Positions 1 to 4,636 of a DNA stretch of 8,562 nucleotides are shown one piece after another. Position 1 is the stretch's first letter. Every line of letters begins with the position of its first letter. The notes under the pieces are model-generated. The model saw only the letters and a program-made list of their open reading frames with translations, was not told where the DNA came from and did not search any database. This stretch comes from Candidatus Tariuqbacter arcticus (GTDB lineage Bacteria > Electryoneota > Tariuqbacteria > Tariuqbacterales > Tariuqbacteraceae). A program made the position numbers and the translations under genes. Location of the stretch: the NCBI GenBank assembly GCA_013202315.1, contig JABMRZ010000034.1, positions 1 through 8,562 on the forward strand. Direction: 5' to 3'.

Positions 1-16
1 GACCTGCCCCTTAAAC

Positions 17-38
17 GGGAGCGGAAAACCCCGCGCCC
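17..38. repeat. GC-rich imperfect inverted repeat
   Basis: GGG (17-19) pairs with CCC (36-38) and GCGG (21-24) pairs with CCGC (31-34). There is one A/G mismatch and a six-base loop. On the minus strand the stem is followed within a few bases only by GTTTAA, not by a proper T-run. It could be a weak terminator or part of a leader for a gene beyond the left edge. The pairing is visible; the role is a guess. Confidence 0.3.
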
Positions 39-55
39 CGGATAATAGTATTATA

Positions 56-70
56 TTTATATTAAAAATA
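56..70. repeat. 15-bp direct repeat, copy 1
   Basis: TTTATATTAAAAATA occurs here and again, identically, at 244-258. This copy is directly followed by GGGTTTA, the start of the G-rich heptad repeat. The other copy has GGG directly before it. AT-rich 15-mers can recur by chance, but an exact repeat within 200 bp and next to similar GGG flanks suggests local duplication. Confidence 0.6.
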
Positions 71-97
71 GGGTTTAGGGGTTGGGGTTTAGGGTTT
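70..97 (+). repeat. Telomere-like heptad repeat with G-quadruplex potential
   Basis: Four consecutive 7-bp units with consensus AGGGTTT occupy 70-76, 77-83, 84-90 and 91-97. The first and last are perfect, and the middle two have one or two G/T changes. The four G-runs at 71-73, 78-81, 84-87 and 92-94 are separated by loops of four, two and four bases, which fits the usual quadruplex pattern of four G3+ runs with 1-7 base loops. The unit is identical to the plant-type telomere repeat, but the surrounding genes are bacterial, so this is a short internal repeat and not a telomere. The G-rich strand is the template strand for the operon reading towards it. Confidence 0.75.
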
Positions 98-152
98 AGC
101 TTCATATGATATTCATCGCGGCGCCAACTCTCCGCAGTCGACACTTTTTTTT

Positions 153-180
153 GAAAATGAAAAATGAAGAATTTAAAATG
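153..180 (+). repeat. Degenerate A-rich heptad repeat
   Basis: Four 7-bp units can be laid out at 153-159 (GAAAATG), 160-166 (AAAAATG), 167-173 (AAGAATT) and 174-180 (TAAAATG), after a run of eight T. GAAAATG returns inverted at 204-210. Such degenerate repeats are low in information, and the 7-bp register is clearer in units 1, 2 and 4 than in unit 3. Confidence 0.5.
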
Positions 181-243
181 ATAGCACTGCCGGACTGAGT
201 CGTCATTTTCATTCTAAGTTGTCCCAACCGTTCGGGATGAGGG

Positions 244-258
244 TTTATATTAAAAATA
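244..258. repeat. 15-bp direct repeat, copy 2
   Basis: This is an exact second copy of the 15-mer at 56-70, lying 188 bp away and preceded by GAGGG. Its 3' half overlaps the left arm of the hairpin at 255-284. Confidence 0.6.
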
Positions 259-284
259 ACTATTCTGCAGCCTCGCAAGTTATT
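255..284 (-). terminator. Possible weak rho-independent terminator of the operon
   Basis: AATAACT (255-261) and AGTTATT (278-284) can pair. A further TGC (266-268) pairs with GCA (275-277) around a six-base loop. On the minus strand the stem runs into a stretch of five T, two of them within the stem. It lies about 70 bp past the stop of the barrel-protein gene, a sensible place for a terminator. The stem is AT-rich and has a four-base bulge, so it would be weak, and chance pairing in AT-rich DNA is possible. Confidence 0.3.
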
Positions 285-352
285 ATTTTCATTCTTGGTG
301 GTGGATAGTTTGCGAACTAACCATCTATAATGGTCTAAATTCAATATCCCTC

Positions 353-1348
353 TCATATCCTAAAATGCACGGCTACTGAATGAAGGGCAATATCGCCCGG
401 CAGCATAACTAAGCCGTAGTCCAGCAAGAATTCCCGGATTTCGGTGTGATTCTGCATAGGACGGAAATCGTTAATATCCAGCAATCCCAATCCAAAAGAA
501 AACACATTTCCTTCGTCCTTCTCATAATAATACCCGGCGCGAAGCGCGGCATGCTTCCAGGGAATGACTTCCAAACCTGAATGCGGTTCTAAAAACGCCG
601 GACGGCTCTCTTCAGAAATATTGCGCAGGCCTGTGAAACATTTAACCATTTTATTCGGCTGCCAGGATAAACCTGCATTGACAGTCTCGTCGACAAGCCT
701 AATATTAGGCAGAAGCGCTTCCTCATATCCGTCAGGGAGCATGGAATAGAATACCCCCACATTCAGCTTCCCCGGCTTCAAGATGACCCCATAAGAATAG
801 CCCACTCTTATATTTTTTTCATCGACAGTGAACATTTCCGCCGAAACCCCTATAGCCACCCTTTCATCTAATTCGAGCCTCAGAAACAAGCGGTTATAGT
901 AATCATCATAGACCGGGAAGTAATGGAACAGCCTCTTATTCACATCTCCATTCGGAAGCTGTTCACTCATCACTAAGCCGACATTCAAAGCCCGATAGGA
1001 TAAAGCGAAACCCTTGAATAATAAAAGAGCCGGTATCAGCAAATCCTCGCTGTCGATTACGCCGTTGCCGTATTCCCCTTCCTGCAAACCTTTGAAGGCG
1101 ATGAATGCGCTCAAAGGGTTGAGATATACTGCAAATCGAGGGGCTGGCACATCTTTAAAAAGTTTGAAACCCGCCGGATTAATCGGAACTTCCGCTATAT
1201 ATCCTTCCAGCGCCGCCGGGCAAGTCAGTGAAAGACTCCGACCAGCCGATGAGGAGAGTGTCAAATATCTATTATCAGCATCAACTCGACCAATATAAAT
1301 CAGGATGACAATTGTGATAATTATCGGTCTTATCTTTTTACTAAACAT
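353..1348 (-). CDS. PorV/PorQ-like outer-membrane beta-barrel protein, function unknown
   Basis: Predicted secreted protein of 331 residues, probably an outer-membrane barrel. It opens with a clear signal peptide: MFSKKIR, a hydrophobic run, then a likely cleavage after RVDA (about residue 24). An NPAG motif (57-60) soon after the mature N-terminus is typical of FadL/PorV-type barrels. The C-terminal third has the alternating pattern of that group: LRAGYYY near 270, FSFGLGL near 284, LLDYG near 309, and a final strand ending HFRI. No lipobox is seen. The frame is open to an ATG at 1384, which would add 12 residues ahead of the signal peptide. I chose the ATG at 1348 because it gives a normal signal sequence. 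The Shine-Dalgarno sequence is weak for both. It overlaps lnt by 19 bp and is last in the operon. Family-level similarity is inferred from motifs only, and no substrate or partner can be named. Confidence 0.75.
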   Translation of the reverse strand: MFSKKIRPIIITIVILIYIGRVDADNRYLTLSSSAGRSLSLTCPAALEGYIAEVPINPAGFKLFKDVPAPRFAVYLNPLSAFIAFKGLQEGEYGNGVIDSEDLLIPALLLFKGFALSYRALNVGLVMSEQLPNGDVNKRLFHYFPVYDDYYNRLFLRLELDERVAIGVSAEMFTVDEKNIRVGYSYGVILKPGKLNVGVFYSMLPDGYEEALLPNIRLVDETVNAGLSWQPNKMVKCFTGLRNISEESRPAFLEPHSGLEVIPWKHAALRAGYYYEKDEGNVFSFGLGLLDINDFRPMQNHTEIREFLLDYGLVMLPGDIALHSVAVHFRI

Positions 1349-2853
1349 CCCAAAATAATATGCAAGATAGTGATAAACAGACATATAATTAAAATAAAAT
1401 AAGCGAAAATATCGCCAAACCGCTGATAGAATGTAAAGCCGTCATATATCGGTAGTTCCACTTGCAGAATATCTCGGATTTCCATCTTGGTGCGCGCTAA
1501 AAACCTCCCCTGCGCATCGGTGAAGTATGAAATCCCGGTATTGGCGGCTCGCACCATGCTCCTTCCGCTTTCAATCGACCGAAAACGAGTCAACAGCGCA
1601 TGCTGATATGGTTCGACCGTCTTGCCGTACCAACCATCATTGGTGATATTGACCAGGAAATCGGCGCTGTCCGCAACGAACCTTCGCACTATCTGCGGGA
1701 AAATCGATTCATAGCATACCATCGCCCCAAAGCGGGCGCCCTCAATCTGAAATATATGATAGTCCTGACCAACGGTGAATTCAGCCTGCCCGAAATTCAA
1801 TTTACCCAATGATGGTATGAGCTTCTGAAACGGCACCCGTTCACCGAAGGGGACTAAATGTATCTTGTCGTAGCGCTCTATCTCCGAATCGTCCGGTTTG
1901 ATCAGGAAGGCGGAATTATACCTTCGCTCAATATCTTCAGGTTCATTGAAGAGCGCCAGCGCTCCGGTGAAAATGGGAGCGTTCATCCGTTCCGCCAGCC
2001 CCCGCAAGATACGGCGGGCTTGAAGGCTCATATTCAAATAAGTGGGAACCGCCGATTCCGGCCAAACGATTAGTTCCGCGCCGCTGATTTCCTCGGTTAA
2101 ATCGCGGTAAAGCCCGATGTTGTATATCAGACCGTTTGCCCATTTATCTTCCGGGACGACATTGCCCTGAACGATGGCGACATTAACCGACGACATTGGC
2201 TGAGGCGGATGCTTGAGGGCTATATTCCCGGCTATAAAAGGTATTGTAATCCATAAAATCACCGCCAGCAGCCAAATCGTACTCCGCTTCACAGCAAGAT
2301 AAATGAGAGCATTAATTCCCGTCACCCAAAAACTCAGTCCCCAGACACCGGTGATGGAAACCATCTGCATCGGCGCTAAATAATTGGACTGTGATAAGGG
2401 GATAATATTCCAGGGCCAGGCGATTTCGCCCAAGGATTTCAAATATTCGAAGCCGGTCCAGAAAATGGGGAACGAAAACACCCCCCAGTTTTTCCATTTA
2501 CGAAGCGACAGCGCCACCGGAATAAGGAAGAGCGGACTTATTAAAGTCGCATAGACTACCAAACCTACCCAGGAAGCGGCGGCGATTGGAAGCGTAGCCC
2601 CGCTGTTGAAGGCGAGGAAATACATAGAAAGAGCGTTGAACACCAGGGCGAAGACCGCCCCCCTCCGGTAAGCCTCGCCTATAGAACAGCCTTCCAAACT
2701 GAGGATTAAAGGCGTCAACGCCGCCCAAGCCAAGAACCCTAATGGAGAAGGCGGGAGCGAAAACGCCAGGATCAGTCCCGCAATCGCAGGTAAGCCGAAA
2801 CTTTGCCAGAAATCATTCTGTATCAGTTTCAGCGCCGCTTCCCTTCGCTCCAA
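1330..2853 (-). CDS. lnt: Apolipoprotein N-acyltransferase
   Basis: Inner-membrane enzyme that adds the third acyl chain to the N-terminal cysteine of lipoproteins, taking it from a phospholipid. The 507-residue length fits the family (about 510). Several membrane segments fill residues 18-210, followed by the periplasmic carbon-nitrogen hydrolase (nitrilase-like) domain at about 222-470 and a last membrane segment at about 480-503. The catalytic triad is present: Glu266 in WPES, Lys330 in YDKIHLVPFGE and Cys380 in VCYES. Glu338 of FGE, important in the E. coli enzyme, is also kept, as is NDGWYG (405-410). The start is TTG at 2853. No other ATG, GTG or TTG in frame lies ahead of the first membrane segment, and an in-frame stop lies just upstream. 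AAAGGA (2865-2870) sits 11 bases before it, rather far. The gene overlaps the end of the oxidoreductase gene by 41 bp, which suggests coupled translation. Confidence 0.95.
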   Translation of the reverse strand: MERREAALKLIQNDFWQSFGLPAIAGLILAFSLPPSPLGFLAWAALTPLILSLEGCSIGEAYRRGAVFALVFNALSMYFLAFNSGATLPIAAASWVGLVVYATLISPLFLIPVALSLRKWKNWGVFSFPIFWTGFEYLKSLGEIAWPWNIIPLSQSNYLAPMQMVSITGVWGLSFWVTGINALIYLAVKRSTIWLLAVILWITIPFIAGNIALKHPPQPMSSVNVAIVQGNVVPEDKWANGLIYNIGLYRDLTEEISGAELIVWPESAVPTYLNMSLQARRILRGLAERMNAPIFTGALALFNEPEDIERRYNSAFLIKPDDSEIERYDKIHLVPFGERVPFQKLIPSLGKLNFGQAEFTVGQDYHIFQIEGARFGAMVCYESIFPQIVRRFVADSADFLVNITNDGWYGKTVEPYQHALLTRFRSIESGRSMVRAANTGISYFTDAQGRFLARTKMEIRDILQVELPIYDGFTFYQRFGDIFAYFILIICLFITILHIILGCLVKR

Positions 2854-3853
2854 TTTCTCGCTTTTCCTTTGCGGAACGATAAATCATCTCCACGATTTCC
2901 ATAACATCGAGGCTCATTTGCCCGGAAGAAATCGGTTGGCGTCCATTGCGAACCGATTCAATGAAATGTCGGACAGTATTTTCAAATGAACGGTGATAGA
3001 GCTCAATCGGTGTATACTGTTTGCCCGGGCTTAATTCCATCAACTGTCCATGCAGTTCGCGGTTTATCCGCAGCGGATTCAGCCAGGCTGTGCCCTTCTC
3101 GCCGTGTATAACGGTGAAGGCGATAGTGTTTTGAGCGGGAATGCTCCATCCGACATCCACTGTGATGAGCCGTCCGTCCCTCAGTTTGAGGAAGAGCGCC
3201 GCTTCATCTTCCACTTCACTTTTTATAATTCGGTTGAAAGTCCTGGCGTCGACGCTAAGAATTTCCGGGAAATTTAAGAACCAGAGGCAGAGATCAAGCA
3301 TCGGGATTCCCAAATCCATCATCACTCCCCCTCCGGAGAATCGAGGGTCTAACATCCATTCGGGGCGCTCAGCGCCGCTGCTGCGCTTCATCCACCCGGA
3401 ACGAATCATAAACACTTCGCCCAATTTCTCTTCATCGATAAAATTCTTCAGCACCAGAGAATCGGGCCTGAAGCGGTGATACATTGCGGTCATTAAAAGG
3501 CGGCCGGTTGATTCAGCAGCGTCGACCATCCTTTGAGCTTCAGCCGATGTGCGGGCGATAGGCTTCTCCACGAATACATGCTTGCCCGCTTCCAGCGCCG
3601 CCAGGGTCATAGACATATGACTGTTGGTGGGGGTGCAGACGAAGACCGCGTCGATGTCATCCCTCGCTAAAATATCTTCAGCTTGACGGAAGAAGTGAGG
3701 GACCTTGAATTTCTGCGCCACCGCCCCGGCTTTATTACGGTCGATGTCGCAAATAGCGACAACCTCAGCCTCATCATAATTACTCAAAAAGGGGAGATGC
3801 TTTACCTGAGTTATCCCCCCTGTGCCGATAATGCCTATGCGAGTTTTATTCAT
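2813..3853 (-). CDS. Gfo/Idh/MocA-family NAD(P)-dependent oxidoreductase
   Basis: Cytoplasmic dehydrogenase of the glucose-fructose oxidoreductase/inositol dehydrogenase family, 346 residues. The N-terminal Rossmann fold carries GIIGTGGI (7-14), an acidic strand end CDID (35-38), CTPTNSH (73-79) and the family EKP motif (96-98) with the usual lysine 97. The C-terminal alpha/beta substrate domain has GGGVMMDLG (174-182). The family then usually reads G-x-H-x-x-D; here it is G-I-P-M-L-D, with Pro184 (codon CCG) in place of histidine and Asp187 retained. I chose ATG 3853 over an in-frame TTG at 3862: GAGG (3857-3860) lies three bases before the ATG, a short spacing, and the TTG overlaps it. It sits 38 bp after ruvX and overlaps lnt. 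The substrate is unknown; a sugar, nucleotide sugar or cyclitol is typical. A link to envelope sugars is suggested only by lnt next door. Confidence 0.93.
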   Translation of the reverse strand: MNKTRIGIIGTGGITQVKHLPFLSNYDEAEVVAICDIDRNKAGAVAQKFKVPHFFRQAEDILARDDIDAVFVCTPTNSHMSMTLAALEAGKHVFVEKPIARTSAEAQRMVDAAESTGRLLMTAMYHRFRPDSLVLKNFIDEEKLGEVFMIRSGWMKRSSGAERPEWMLDPRFSGGGVMMDLGIPMLDLCLWFLNFPEILSVDARTFNRIIKSEVEDEAALFLKLRDGRLITVDVGWSIPAQNTIAFTVIHGEKGTAWLNPLRINRELHGQLMELSPGKQYTPIELYHRSFENTVRHFIESVRNGRQPISSGQMSLDVMEIVEMIYRSAKEKREIGAKGSGAETDTE

Positions 3854-3856
3854 TGA

Positions 3857-3860
3857 CCTC
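3857..3860 (-). promoter_or_regulatory. Shine-Dalgarno GAGG deciding the oxidoreductase start
   Basis: GAGG reads on the minus strand three bases before ATG 3853. It overlaps the alternative TTG at 3862-3860, which has only AT-rich sequence upstream. This favours the ATG, although the spacing is shorter than usual. Confidence 0.5.
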
Positions 3861-3891
3861 AAATTTTTATCGATATCGGCGCAATAAGCGT

Positions 3892-4311
3892 TTAATTATT
3901 CTTCTTGAAATCCAAATATTCCTGCAGTATAACCGCCGCCGCCGAGCGGTCGATTCGAGCCTTATCTTTATAAGGTTTGACTCCAGCTTGATGTAAAAGT
4001 TCCATAGCGGAAACGGTGCTGAACCGTTCGTCCCAGCGAATGATCTCCAAATCACAATTCCGAAACCGTTTGATGAATTCGTCGACTTTATCCACGGCGA
4101 TTCCCCGCTGACCCTTCAAATTCAAGGGGTAGCCTATCACAAGTGTGGAGACGCTCCGCTCCTCAACTAATTTTCTAATTGTGGACACCGCTTTACGATT
4201 ATTCTCAAGGGTAATCAGCGGTGTGGCGAGGGTTTTAGTGGGGTCGGAGATGGCTATTCCTATCCGCACCGAACCATAGTCTATCCCCATAATCCGTTCT
4301 TCCGTCATCAT
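3892..4311 (-). CDS. ruvX: RuvX/YqgF family RNase H-fold nuclease
   Basis: Small cytoplasmic nuclease of 139 residues (E. coli YqgF has 138). The family is named as a putative Holliday junction resolvase, and the E. coli member is also linked to processing of the 16S rRNA precursor 5' end. The RNase H fold signatures are present in order: GIDYGSVRIGIA (9-20) with Asp11, IGYPLNLKG (59-67), WDERFST (93-99), and DRSAAAVILQEYL (121-133) with Asp121. The start ATG overlaps the HU-gene stop as ATGA, and a second ATG follows immediately, so the protein starts MM or M. No strong Shine-Dalgarno is seen, so translation probably depends on ribosomes finishing the HU gene. All expected acidic residues are there, so it should be active. 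Confidence 0.95.
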   Translation of the reverse strand: MMTEERIMGIDYGSVRIGIAISDPTKTLATPLITLENNRKAVSTIRKLVEERSVSTLVIGYPLNLKGQRGIAVDKVDEFIKRFRNCDLEIIRWDERFSTVSAMELLHQAGVKPYKDKARIDRSAAAVILQEYLDFKKNN

Positions 4312-4607
4312 GGCTTTTTCAAAGCTTTCTTCAAATAAATTCCCGGCTGGAAATAGATCTCACGCCTTGCGGCTTTGGGCCCGGTTTCGGCGGATTGTGG
4401 TTTTTTCGAGTTCTTACGAGTTTTAACGGGGAGGACTTCAAACACTCCGAAATCATGAATCTTGATACAGATCCCCGAATCGGCGCTGGACATCAAATCG
4501 CGCAAAACGGTGAATACTTCGTTCACTAATTTAGCGGTGATGTCTCTCTTTTCCCCCGTTCTTTGAATTAACAAATCTATGATATCGTTTTTAGTAATAT
4601 TCTTCAT
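4308..4607 (-). CDS. HU/IHF-family nucleoid DNA-binding protein, divergent arm
   Basis: Protein of 99 residues with the HU/IHF fold. The N-terminal helices (about 3-40, starting MKNITKNDIIDLL) form the dimer core. The strand motif IKIHDFGVFEV (48-58) corresponds to the family's xLxGFGxF, and QPGIYLKKAL (87-96) to the closing P-x-F-x-P-G-x-x-L-K. Such proteins bend DNA as dimers. The arm region (59-86) is unusual: the common GRNP-T-G-E block is not seen, and the stretch holds KTRKNSKKPQSAETG instead, with prolines at 70 and 77. HU, IHF and looser relatives cannot be told apart here, so I give no symbol. AGGA (4613-4616) lies five bases before the ATG, a good ribosome site. The gene follows rel by 29 bp and overlaps ruvX by 4 bp. 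Confidence 0.9.
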   Translation of the reverse strand: MKNITKNDIIDLLIQRTGEKRDITAKLVNEVFTVLRDLMSSADSGICIKIHDFGVFEVLPVKTRKNSKKPQSAETGPKAARREIYFQPGIYLKKALKKP

Positions 4608-4612
4608 AATAT

Positions 4613-4616
4613 TCCT
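4613..4616 (-). promoter_or_regulatory. Shine-Dalgarno AGGA for the HU-family gene
   Basis: AGGA on the minus strand is spaced five bases from ATG 4607. It is one of the clearer ribosome sites in the window and supports this start, giving the HU gene its own initiation within the polycistronic message. Confidence 0.6.
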
Positions 4617-4636
4617 GTTATAAAAAAAGAGAAAAA

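Larger units (their letters stand above)
1..352. other. Non-coding stretch downstream of the operon, rich in short repeats
   Basis: I see no credible gene here. The one minus-strand reading frame (102-356) runs through low-complexity repeats and has no family signature. The stretch holds a GC-rich inverted repeat (17-38), two exact copies of a 15-bp sequence (56-70 and 244-258), a telomere-like heptad repeat (70-97), an A-rich heptad repeat (153-180) with an inverted GAAAATG copy at 204-210, an 11-bp direct repeat (205-215 and 285-295) and a weak terminator-like hairpin (255-284). It lies 3' of the barrel-protein gene. What lies to the left of the window is unknown, so it could also contain the control region of a neighbour. 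Confidence 0.7.

Noticed and set aside
222..237. Short hairpin TCCC..GGGA in the downstream region
   Set aside because: A six-pair stem including a G-T pair and no following T-run. Not a convincing terminator.
102..356. 84-residue minus-strand frame just after the barrel gene, touching it by 4 bp
   Set aside because: The 4-bp overlap looks operon-like, but the frame is translated from A-rich heptads and a poly-T run, has no motif or fold signal and no good ribosome site. It is probably spurious.
1014..1298. 94-residue plus-strand frame opposite the barrel gene
   Set aside because: It is antisense to a gene with a clear signal peptide and family pattern, and has no recognisable motif of its own.
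4088..4097. Near match to a DnaA box (TTATCCACG) in ruvX, and a similar TTATGCACT near 4784 in rel
   Set aside because: Both are single imperfect matches inside conserved coding sequence with no clustering, so they do not indicate a replication origin despite dnaB nearby.
4622..4636. T-rich run on the minus strand after the rel stop, like a terminator tail
   Set aside because: No GC-rich hairpin precedes it, and the HU gene follows within 29 bp with its own ribosome site, so read-through is expected.
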